Source: DATLHO01 sp035539855
GTDB lineage: Bacteria > Bacteroidota > Ignavibacteria > OLB7
Length of the DNA stretch: 18,332 nt
Reading direction: 5' to 3'
Assembly (NCBI GenBank): GCA_035539855.1
Contig: DATLHO010000162.1
Location: 1 to 18,332 of the forward strand
How positions within the stretch are numbered: position 1 is the first letter of the stretch; each line of letters starts with the position of its first letter. Position numbers and translations under genes: made by a program. The notes beneath the pieces were generated by a model. It had not been told where the DNA came from, ran no database searches, and saw only the letters and a program-made list of their open reading frames with translations. Shown piece by piece: positions 7,917-14,604 of the stretch.

Positions 7917-8654
7917 TTACACGTCGTCGCTGACGACGAGGGCCGCGAGACGTTGCCAGGCGCGGCGGTACTTCTCCATGCGCTCGGCATCCTTGTCCTT
8001 CATCGCGCGGTCGCTGCGCCGGACGTCCATGTTGTCCTCGAGGTCGGCGAGCTTGACGACGCGCGCGAGCGGATTGGGCGCGATGCGGTCGACGAACGCC
8101 TCGTAGCTCTCGCCCTTGCGGCGCGACAGGCACTCGACCGCGGCGATGACGCGCTCGCTGAATCCGAGACGGCGCAACTGCTGGAGCGTCGCATGGCCGT
8201 CCTCGACGGTGTCGTGAAGGAACGCGACGATCTTCTCCTCGATCGTGCGGCACTTCGCGGCGACGCCGAAGATGTGGACGATGTACGGAAGGTGGTACTT
8301 GTCGACCTGACCCCGATGCGCTCGCACGGCGAGCTCGATCGCGTCCTCGATGGTGCCCTTCTTCGCCCGACGCGGCGGAGCGGAGTTCTTCGATGGCGCG
8401 CGACCGCTGTCGGTGCGCTTCGCATTCAGGAGATTGCCATCGGTGCTCTTCGCGTCAGCGCGCTTCGCGTCGGAGGGTTTCGCGTCAGTGCGTTTGCCAT
8501 CGGTGCGCTTCGCGTCAGTGCGCTTTGGGTCGGCGCGCTTTGCGTCATCGCGCTTTGCGTCAGTGCGCTTTGCGTCAACGCGCTTCGCATCGGTGTCGGG
8601 TGCGAGTCGATCCGGAGGAGGCGCGCTCGCATTGGATTTCTTCTTCGGAGGCAT
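7917..8654 (-). CDS. HD-domain phosphohydrolase, RelA/SpoT-hydrolase-like, with pentapeptide-repeat basic tail
   Basis: A 245-residue protein. Residues about 101-215 are an HD domain resembling the (p)ppGpp hydrolase half of SpoT and the small alarmone hydrolases. RAHRGQVDKYHLPYIVH (111-127) fits the H-x-GQ...PY..H motif. FLHDTVEDG (145-153) supplies the HD pair and the ED pair, and VKLADLEDNMD (200-210) the distal Asp motif. No synthetase, TGS or ACT domain follows, so a hydrolase-only role on ppGpp or a related nucleotide is inferred. Residues 21-85 are 13 degenerate TDAKR pentapeptides, a highly charged and probably disordered leader that may bind nucleic acid. A start 26 codons upstream (8732) is possible. 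It was not chosen because those codons overlap a hairpin (8702-8730) that looks like the osmC terminator, and MPPKKK looks like a true N-terminus. Confidence 0.82.
   Translation of the reverse strand: MPPKKKSNASAPPPDRLAPDTDAKRVDAKRTDAKRDDAKRADPKRTDAKRTDGKRTDAKPSDAKRADAKSTDGNLLNAKRTDSGRAPSKNSAPPRRAKKGTIEDAIELAVRAHRGQVDKYHLPYIVHIFGVAAKCRTIEEKIVAFLHDTVEDGHATLQQLRRLGFSERVIAAVECLSRRKGESYEAFVDRIAPNPLARVVKLADLEDNMDVRRSDRAMKDKDAERMEKYRRAWQRLAALVVSDDV
8400..8594 (-). repeat. 13 pentapeptide (15-bp) repeats encoding TDAKR-type units
   Basis: Thirteen in-frame 15-bp units encode TDAKR, VDAKR, TDAKR, DDAKR, ADPKR, TDAKR, TDGKR, TDAKP, SDAKR, ADAKS, TDGNL, LNAKR and TDSGR. The later units (toward the HD domain) are more degenerate. 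Base changes are scattered, so the array has aged, but its frame is kept. Copy number could vary between strains through slippage. Confidence 0.9.
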
Positions 8655-8701
8655 GGGGGTTCTCGTGGTCTGCGTGGCGGCAATGTACGCGGAAATGCGA
8701 C

Positions 8702-8730
8702 GAGCGGGACCGACCAAGGTCGACCCGCTC
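8702..8730 (-). terminator. Hairpin downstream of osmC-family gene
   Basis: GAGCGGG (8702-8708) pairs with CCCGCTC (8724-8730). Further in, CGACC pairs with GGTCG around an AA loop, with a one-base asymmetry between the two stems. It lies about 65 bp past the osmC stop on the minus strand and has no strong T-tract. It may end the osmC transcript, which favours the shorter start for the HD gene. Confidence 0.5.
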
Positions 8731-8794
8731 ATCGCATTCTGGAGGGTGCGCGTTGACTGTCCCGCGCTTGACGCACAGGCGATCCGTCGGTGAA

Positions 8795-9235
8795 TCAGGC
8801 GACGGTCTCGGCCAGATCGGCGAAGACGACCTCGTCGATGATCTCGACGCTCTCGGTGAGCGTCTTGTGCACCTTGCAGCGTCCCACGATCTGCGTCAGT
8901 CGGGCGCGCTGGGCGTCGTCGTAGTCACCGCCGATCGTCACGTGCGCGGTGATGCGCTCGAAGCGTCCGGAGCGACCGCCGTCGGCGCCATCGGACTCGA
9001 TGTAATCGTGCTCGTAGGAGAGACGCATCCAGGGAATCTCGATCCCCTTGTGCTGTGCGTAGAGTCGCAGCGTGATCGCCGTGCACGCGGCGAGGCTGCC
9101 GAGCAGAAGCTCGTACGGCATCGGACCCATGTCCGTGCCCTCGGCATCGAGGGGCTCGTCGGCGAGCCATTCGTGCCGGCCGTTAGTGATGCGGACGCGA
9201 GTCCCGCTTTCGAGAAAGGCCGATATCTGAGCCAT
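8795..9235 (-). CDS. OsmC/Ohr-family protein
   Basis: A 146-residue cytoplasmic protein of the OsmC family, thiol-dependent peroxidases or redox proteins that reduce organic hydroperoxides. The hallmark GP-PYELLLGSLAACTAITLR (37-56) contains the first reactive cysteine, Cys51. GRCKVHKTL (118-126) contains the second, Cys120. This layout is closer to the general OsmC/YhfA subgroup than to Ohr, so the actual substrate is uncertain. The ATG is preceded by AGGA five bases upstream. It is divergent from rnhA across a 224-bp spacer and is followed on the same strand by the HD-domain gene. Confidence 0.93.
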   Translation of the reverse strand: MAQISAFLESGTRVRITNGRHEWLADEPLDAEGTDMGPMPYELLLGSLAACTAITLRLYAQHKGIEIPWMRLSYEHDYIESDGADGGRSGRFERITAHVTIGGDYDDAQRARLTQIVGRCKVHKTLTESVEIIDEVVFADLAETVA

Positions 9236-9459
9236 GATTGTCCTGGACTGTTCGAGTGATCGCCGCCGGGGAGCGGCGCCGGGGGAATCTACCCGGTCCC
9301 GGATGCCGAAACCCTGACCTGTGTCATCCTGGTGATTGGATGCTCCGGGATACTCGAACGGTGCGGCGCGATGCCGCCTCGACCATCATTGTTACATTGC
9401 GCCCGGCGTCGGTGCCCGACCGGCCCAGCCACTTCACTCGCTCACCCGATTCAGGATCG

Positions 9460-9933
9460 ATGTCCGACAAGACCCACGTTGTCATCTATACCGACGGCGC
9501 CTGCTCCGGCAATCCCGGACCCGGCGGCTACGGTGTCGTGCTGATGCACGGCGACACGCGCCGCGAGCTCTCGCAGGGATACCGGCGCACGACCAACAAC
9601 CGCATGGAGCTGCTCGGCGTGATCTCGGCGCTCGAGAGCCTGAAGCGCCCGTGCCGCGTCACGCTGCACAGCGACTCCGAATACGTGGTCAACGCGATCA
9701 CCAAGGGCTGGCTCCGCTCATGGCAGGCCCGCGGCTGGCGCAAGGCCGACAAGAAGCCGGTGCTCAACGTCGACCTCTGGCAGCGCCTCGTCCCGCTGCT
9801 CGAAACGCACGACATCGAATTCAAGTGGGTCAGAGGACACAACAACGATCTCGAAAACGAGCGTTGCGACGAGCTCGCCGTCGCCGCCACGCAGGCGGGG
9901 GAGTTGCTGGTGGATGAGGGGTTTGGGGGGTGA
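9460..9933 (+). CDS. rnhA: Ribonuclease HI
   Basis: A 157-residue cytoplasmic enzyme that cleaves the RNA strand of RNA-DNA hybrids (R-loops, primers). All catalytic positions are visible: Asp12 in YTDGACSGNPGPGGYG (10-25), Glu50 in NNRMELLG (46-53), Asp72 in LHSDSEYV (69-76), His127 in WVRGHNND (123-130) and Asp137 in ERCDELA (134-140). The basic handle GWLRSWQARGWRKADKKP (83-100) is also present. Length matches the E. coli enzyme. The reading frame stays open upstream to 9238, but the family N-terminus and AGGA just before the ATG support 9460. It is followed by an AT-rich inverted repeat and the HAD/acpS pair. Confidence 0.98.
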   Translation: MSDKTHVVIYTDGACSGNPGPGGYGVVLMHGDTRRELSQGYRRTTNNRMELLGVISALESLKRPCRVTLHSDSEYVVNAITKGWLRSWQARGWRKADKKPVLNVDLWQRLVPLLETHDIEFKWVRGHNNDLENERCDELAVAATQAGELLVDEGFGG

Positions 9934-9960
9934 TGTCGATTCGGTCGTCGGTGAGCGGGG

Positions 9961-10075
9961 TTTTTGTTATTTGTTTTTTGTTATTGGTTATTGGTCAGAC
10001 CCGACGAACACCTCGACACCAGTCCAAACACAAAAGACCAATAACAAAAAACCAATAACCAATAACCAACAACCA
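9961..10075. repeat. AT-rich heptameric inverted repeat
   Basis: The left arm (9961-9996) is built from TTGTTAT, TTGTTTT and TGGTTAT heptamers and ends in GGTC. The right arm (10036-10075) reads GAC then CCAATAA, CAAAAAA, CCAATAA, CCAATAA, CCAACAA. The arms are imperfect reverse complements around a 39-bp GC-richer loop. The strong AT bias stands out from neighbouring genes. The right arm ends eight bases before the HAD start codon, so the repeat occupies almost the whole rnhA-HAD gap. It could act as a transcript hairpin on either strand. It resembles 7-bp short tandemly repeated repetitive (STRR) sequences known from cyanobacteria and other dispersed repeats. Confidence 0.88.
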
Positions 10076-10083
10076 CAACCCCC

Positions 10084-10824
10084 ATGATCAAAGCCGTCGT
10101 CTTCGATCTAGACAACACCCTCGTCGACTTCATGGCGATGAAGCGGCAGGCGGTCGATGCTGCGATCACTGCGATGATCGATGCGGGACTGAACATGACC
10201 GTCGCGTCGATCAAGGGGGAGATCGACAGGATCTATCAGGAGCAGGGCATCGAGTATCAGCGTGTCTTCGACACGCTGTTGCAGGCGTCGCTCGGGCGCA
10301 TCGACTACAAGGTGCTGTCGGCGGGCATCGTCGCCTATCGTCGCGCGCGCGAGGCGGCGCTGAAGCCGTACCCGCACGTGTCGGCGACGCTGATGGAGCT
10401 CGTCAAGCACGGCGTCAAGCTGGCCATCGTCTCGGACGCGCCGACGCGCGAGGCGTGGCTGCGCCTGTGCTACATGAACTTCCACCACATCTTCGACTAC
10501 GTCGTGACGTTCGACGACACCGGCAAGCGAAAGCCCGACCCGGCGCCGTTCCGCATGGTGCTCGACCTGCTCGAGGTCGAGCCGCACGAGGCGATCATGG
10601 TCGGCGACTGGGCCGAGCGCGACATGGTCGGCGCCGCCGCGATCGGCATGCGCACCGCGTTCGCGAAGTACGGCGACACCTGGGGCAACCAGGTCATCAA
10701 CGCCGACTACACGCTCGAGGATGTCACCGAGCTGCTCGACATCGTCCTGGTCGGCCACGAGCGCCTCGAGATTCGCGAGCGGGAGGAGAAGCGCGCCGAC
10801 ACCGAAGGAGGGATCGCGTTGTGA
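10084..10824 (+). CDS. HAD-superfamily hydrolase (subfamily IA)
   Basis: A 246-residue cytoplasmic phosphatase-like protein. Motif I is FDLDNTLVD (7-15) with Asp8 as predicted nucleophile and Asp10 as acid/base. An alpha-helical cap spans about residues 16-95. Motif II is IVSDAP (115-120, Ser117), motif III is Lys150 in GKRKPDP, and motif IV is VGDWAERDMVGAAAIGM (173-189) with Asp175 and Asp180. The substrate cannot be read from sequence; related proteins act on small phosphorylated metabolites. The ATG lies directly after the AT-rich repeat and has no Shine-Dalgarno sequence. Its last codon overlaps the acpS start (GTGA), so the two are probably co-translated. Confidence 0.92.
   Translation: MIKAVVFDLDNTLVDFMAMKRQAVDAAITAMIDAGLNMTVASIKGEIDRIYQEQGIEYQRVFDTLLQASLGRIDYKVLSAGIVAYRRAREAALKPYPHVSATLMELVKHGVKLAIVSDAPTREAWLRLCYMNFHHIFDYVVTFDDTGKRKPDPAPFRMVLDLLEVEPHEAIMVGDWAERDMVGAAAIGMRTAFAKYGDTWGNQVINADYTLEDVTELLDIVLVGHERLEIREREEKRADTEGGIAL
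10805..10811 (+). promoter_or_regulatory. Strong ribosome binding site deciding the acpS GTG start
   Basis: AAGGAGG sits nine bases before a GTG at 10821 inside the end of the HAD gene. It is the strongest Shine-Dalgarno match noted at any gene start in the window. It fixes the acpS start at GTG, since the open frame extends far upstream without another plausible start. Confidence 0.85.
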
Positions 10825-11210
10825 TCATCGGCATCGGACTGGACATTTCCGAGATCCCGCGCATCGACGCCGCGCTCGCGACCTACGGCGAGCAGTTCGA
10901 GCGCAAGGTCTTCACCGACGAGGAGGTCGCGTACTGCCGCCGCTTCCGCTATCGCGTCGGCGAGCACTACGCCGCGCGCTTCGCGGCGAAGGAGGCCTTC
11001 AGCAAGGCCGTCGGCACGGGCGTGCGCATGGGCTTTCGATGGCGCGAGGTCGGCGTCACTCGGCGGCCCGGCGGACCTCCCCATATTCAGCTCAGCGGCA
11101 CCATGAAGGAGCGCTACGGTCACCTGCGCATCCACCTGACCCTCTCGCACTCCGGTCCCCTCGCGATCGCCGTCGTCGTGCTCGAGGATGACGCGGCTCC
11201 CGCTGCGTGA
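10821..11210 (+). CDS. acpS: Holo-[acyl-carrier-protein] synthase
   Basis: A 129-residue cytoplasmic enzyme that moves 4'-phosphopantetheine from coenzyme A onto the serine of acyl carrier protein, activating it for fatty acid synthesis. GIGLDISEI (4-12) holds the Mg-binding Asp8. RFAAKEAFSKAVGTG (53-67) holds the second metal ligand Glu58 and the KEA-SKA-GTG signature. LTLSHSGPLAIAVVV (107-121) is the conserved C-terminal strand. Length fits the AcpS family. Translation begins at GTG, overlapping the HAD stop by four bases behind a strong ribosome binding site. Confidence 0.96.
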   Translation: MIIGIGLDISEIPRIDAALATYGEQFERKVFTDEEVAYCRRFRYRVGEHYAARFAAKEAFSKAVGTGVRMGFRWREVGVTRRPGGPPHIQLSGTMKERYGHLRIHLTLSHSGPLAIAVVVLEDDAAPAA

Positions 11211-11653
11211 CATCGCTGAGCCGAGCAGGTCTTAATGGACGGTGAGGCGCGTGGTGGTGCCGCGCCGGCGTGAGACGTCGCCACGCTTCGTGACCAAAGC
11301 GCACCATCGAGCGCTCTTCGCTTCGCTCGTGTTCCCCGCAACGCACCATTCCACGCCATTTCTTCGTGTTCGCCAACCTCCGGCACGGTTGTCGTGTTAG
11401 GCCCGGGAGCGTCGCCCATTCATTCCCCACGTGCGTGGCTCGTCGTTCCCCCCGTGACTGAATTCGGGCCGCGATGCGGCTCCTCACTCATGCGTCGAGT
11501 ACGAGCGCGATCTCGTCTCCGTCGCCGATGGGCATCGGTATGGGCATTTCTCTACGCACTGCATCACGTCCCGGACTCCCACGCAGCGCCGACACACGCG
11601 TCCTGACGGACGTCGCGCGCGCGCATCCCCACACGCACACTTCCGGATTTCCC
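11211..11653. other. 443-bp intergenic region before the tandem surface-protein genes
   Basis: No supportable gene. The frame of the next gene stays open back to 11474, but those 60 residues look non-coding and lack a signal peptide. Just after acpS, GGCGCG (11246-11251) and CGCGCC (11261-11266) can form a GC-only hairpin without a T-tract, a possible terminator. CGAGCG (11308-11313) and CGCTCG (11324-11329) form a second small hairpin, flanked by two GCACCAT words at 11301 and 11342. This part may be a dispersed repeat. The promoter of the IgGFc-like array should lie here, but I could not recognise its boxes. Confidence 0.5.
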
Positions 11654-14563
11654 ATGGCTTCTACGTTCCATCGTACCATGTCGTCGCTGTTGCTGCTGAT
11701 CGCTCTGCTCTTCGCGGCGGCGGAGCTGCGGGCCCAGGGTCCCGGCGACGAGATCGAGAACTCCGCGGGGACCCTGTACGTCGTCGCGTTCCCTGACACG
11801 ACGAAGAACTCGTTCGACGCCCGATATCCGAACCAGGCATATGTCGACAAGGCGATCCTGTTCATCTACTCGGCCGTCGACACCAAGGTGACGGTCAAGG
11901 GTTCCGGCTACAACTCGAGCTTCACGACCACCGGCGGCAGCTTCAGGACTGTCGAGCTGATGGGAGGCTCCGGCATCAGCGCCGCGAGACCGATCGTCAT
12001 CGATCACTGCACTCCGGTCAACCACACGTTTCGCATCGAGTCCGATTCACCGATCATCGTCGACCAATACCTCGTGACGAAGTTCGGCACCGAGGCATGG
12101 ACGCCGCTTCCGGTCGAGGCGTGGGGACATGAGTACTTCGCCGCGGCGATGCCGGGCGAGATCGGACAGGATATCTCGCCGGGCGGCGAGTTCGATTACA
12201 ACCACAAGAACAAGATGTTCCCGGCCGAGATCCTCGTGATCGCGGCTTACGACGACACGCGGATCACGATCGTTCCGAACGGACAGGTCCACACCGAGTG
12301 TCGCGTCGACAGCATCGTCCTGCGAGCCGGTGAGGCCTTCCAGATCCAGAGCTTCGTCGACACGCTGACCGCGAACGCCGGAGATGCCCAGCCGGACTTT
12401 GGCGGCTCGCGCATCATTTCGACGAAGCCCGTCGGCGTCATCAGCGGCAACACGCGCGCGATGCTCATCGACGAGGGCATCGGCCTTGGCGGGAACATCT
12501 TCCGGAACATGCAGATCGAGGCGCTGGCGCCTGTCGAGCAGTGGGGAACCGAGTTCGTCTACATGCCAACCTGGGACGCGCGTCGGCCGACCGGCGCGCC
12601 GGGAGAAGACCCGTCGGAGAAGCGCAAGGGCGAGTTCGTCCGAGTCTATGCGAAGGAGGCGGGTACGAATGGGTTCTTCATGCAGAACGGCGTGCCGATC
12701 CCGTACGATGCCGAGCTCGGTACCGGCGACGTGCAGCAGGTGCGTCACACACCCAACCTCGCGCGCGCGCATCGCGTCGACAAGCCCGCGCAGGCGATGA
12801 TGAACTCGGCGGCCGTCGTCAAGTACGCCGGCACGACGCAGGGCTTCGGCGGCTACATCGGCGCGGCATACGACGGCTGGGGCGGATACATGGTCGAGCT
12901 CACGCCGCGCGAGCAGTGGGCGAGCTTCGCGCCGTACTACGCGTCGAGCCATCCGGGCGGCATGGAGCACTTCATCAACGTGGTCGTCGACACGAGCCAC
13001 ATGAATGACGTGTACCTCAAGAACGGGTCGAGGTTCGTCTTCCAGCGTCGCATCGAGGGCACCGACCTGATCTGGGGCTCGATGTCGGTGCAGCAGGGCA
13101 TCGATCATTACCTCGAGGGACGTAACGGCGCACGGTTCGCGGGCTACGTGTATGGTGGTCTGACCAAGGGCGGTCACGAGGAGTATCGTCCGGGAGTGGT
13201 GCGCGACCGCCGCGACGATGACCCATCGGCCGTCGCCAATCGCGGCGGCCAGACCGGCGACGACGCCCAACCGCTGCACCCGTCGGAATACGAGGAGTAC
13301 CTCGCGATCGCCTACGGCTACCCGCTGGCCCCGTTGCGTCTCACCGTTCGCAACGGTGACTCCTTGCGCATCACGACCGTCAGCGACTGCAGTGGCACGT
13401 GCGTGACGATCGAGGCGCTCAACCCGGATCCGGACGGACTGCGCTCGGTCCGCCTCGACAACGCCGTCAACGCGAAGATCGTGAGTCAGGATCCGTTCCC
13501 GATCACGAGCGCGGTCAGGGCGACGGTCTGCATCACTCCGATCAATCCGCTACAGGACGCCTCGGCCACGGTCGTGATCAAGGACATGACGGGCAAGGTG
13601 ACGCGCGTCCCGTTCACCTACTACGCCGAGCGTGTCGACCTCGACAAGACGGTGCTGAACTTCGGCCTGATGACCGCGGGCACCCGGGCAACGCTGTCGT
13701 TCCGCATTACCAACCCGCTTGGCCGCGCGGTCGTCATCGAGAAGGCGGAGCTGATCCATCGGAACCCCGCGTTCACGGTGAAGTCGCCGACGAGCTTCCC
13801 GATCACGCTCGCACCGGGCGACACGCTCCGTGTCGTGATCGAGGCCAACCCGGCGTCGCCGGACCAGAGCTACGGCGACACCGTGTTCGTGAAGCTCAGC
13901 TGCACCGACGTCAAGATTCCGGTGTGGGTCGAGACGACCGACCCCTGTGTGCAGATCGGCGACCTCGACTTCGGTACGATGCAGGTCGGACAGTCGGCCG
14001 CGCGACCGCTTCGAATCAGCAACGACGGCGGAGGGATCGTGACGTTCAACAACCCGTCCGGCGGCGACGTTCTCGAGTGGATTCAGTCGATGTTCACGGT
14101 GAGCGCGCCGGACCTCGTGCGGCTCGCGGCCGCGCGACTGGCGCGCGGCGAGTATATCGACGTCACCGTGACGTTCAGCGCGACCGAGCCCGGCGTGTTC
14201 CGCGACACGGCGCGGTTGTGGGCGTCCGTCCGCAAGTGCCGCGACATCTCCTACTGGGTCGCGCGCGTCGGCGACCCCGTCGCCGCGCCGCGTGAGCTCT
14301 CGGTGTCAACGGCCCTCGAAGCGATCCATCCGAATCCGACCGATGGCGCGACGACGCTGCGATACTCGCTCGCACGCGCCGGCCGGGCGACCATCGTGCT
14401 GTACGACGAGCGTGGCGCTCGCGTCGCGACGCTGCTCGACGCAGAGCGCGGCATCGGCACGCACACCGTCGTCGTCGACGCGGCCGCGCTCGCGCCCGGC
14501 GTCTATCACGTGCGGCTCGACGTGGACGGCGCGGGATACAGCCGTGCCTTCGTGCGCAAGTGA
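11654..14563 (+). CDS. Secreted IgGFc-binding-like protein with ASH modules and T9SS tail (paralogue 1)
   Basis: A 969-residue exported protein. Residues 1-28 are a signal peptide (SSLLLLIALLFAAAELRAQ). Residues about 40-400 resemble the bacterial IgGFc-binding N-terminal domain. Landmarks are YVVAFPDT (42-49), ILVIAAYDDTRITIVPNG (193-210), GSRIISTKPVGVISGN (251-266) and VEQWGTEFVYMP (294-305). Residues 388-459 form a nearly invariant core shared with paralogue 2. An acidic, variable linker (about 517-539) leads to a short beta domain. Two ASH/choice-of-anchor modules follow (NFGLMTAGT at 669-677; DFGTMQVGQ at 772-780). A T9SS C-terminal domain (about 885-969; HPNPTDGATT) ends AFVRK. Likely a surface adhesin or mucin-like binder; ligand unknown. 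ATG 11654 was chosen over the upstream ATG at 11474 because it places the signal peptide at the N-terminus. Confidence 0.87.
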   Translation: MASTFHRTMSSLLLLIALLFAAAELRAQGPGDEIENSAGTLYVVAFPDTTKNSFDARYPNQAYVDKAILFIYSAVDTKVTVKGSGYNSSFTTTGGSFRTVELMGGSGISAARPIVIDHCTPVNHTFRIESDSPIIVDQYLVTKFGTEAWTPLPVEAWGHEYFAAAMPGEIGQDISPGGEFDYNHKNKMFPAEILVIAAYDDTRITIVPNGQVHTECRVDSIVLRAGEAFQIQSFVDTLTANAGDAQPDFGGSRIISTKPVGVISGNTRAMLIDEGIGLGGNIFRNMQIEALAPVEQWGTEFVYMPTWDARRPTGAPGEDPSEKRKGEFVRVYAKEAGTNGFFMQNGVPIPYDAELGTGDVQQVRHTPNLARAHRVDKPAQAMMNSAAVVKYAGTTQGFGGYIGAAYDGWGGYMVELTPREQWASFAPYYASSHPGGMEHFINVVVDTSHMNDVYLKNGSRFVFQRRIEGTDLIWGSMSVQQGIDHYLEGRNGARFAGYVYGGLTKGGHEEYRPGVVRDRRDDDPSAVANRGGQTGDDAQPLHPSEYEEYLAIAYGYPLAPLRLTVRNGDSLRITTVSDCSGTCVTIEALNPDPDGLRSVRLDNAVNAKIVSQDPFPITSAVRATVCITPINPLQDASATVVIKDMTGKVTRVPFTYYAERVDLDKTVLNFGLMTAGTRATLSFRITNPLGRAVVIEKAELIHRNPAFTVKSPTSFPITLAPGDTLRVVIEANPASPDQSYGDTVFVKLSCTDVKIPVWVETTDPCVQIGDLDFGTMQVGQSAARPLRISNDGGGIVTFNNPSGGDVLEWIQSMFTVSAPDLVRLAAARLARGEYIDVTVTFSATEPGVFRDTARLWASVRKCRDISYWVARVGDPVAAPRELSVSTALEAIHPNPTDGATTLRYSLARAGRATIVLYDERGARVATLLDAERGIGTHTVVVDAAALAPGVYHVRLDVDGAGYSRAFVRK

Positions 14564-14604
14564 GCGTGTCTCAGCGATCGATACTCACATCCCCGATTGG
14601 TCCC
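14564..14604 (+). repeat. Conserved intercistronic spacer, copy 1
   Basis: A 41-bp spacer between paralogues 1 and 2 contains GTGTCTCAGCGATCGATAC. It is repeated almost exactly, and at the same length, between paralogues 2 and 3. It belongs to the duplication unit and may carry the ribosome-loading signal, although no strong Shine-Dalgarno sequence is seen. Confidence 0.8.

Noticed and set aside
6790..8253. 487-codon minus-strand frame opposite queA
   Set aside because: It is the antisense shadow of queA and runs out of frame through the real HD gene.
9238..9459. 74-residue N-terminal extension of RNase HI
   Set aside because: RNase HI families start at MSDKTHVVIYTDG. The extension occupies the divergent promoter region with osmC and has no domain features.
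11474..11653. 60-residue extension of paralogue 1
   Set aside because: It would bury the signal peptide at residues 61-88; paralogues 2 and 3 begin directly with the signal peptide.
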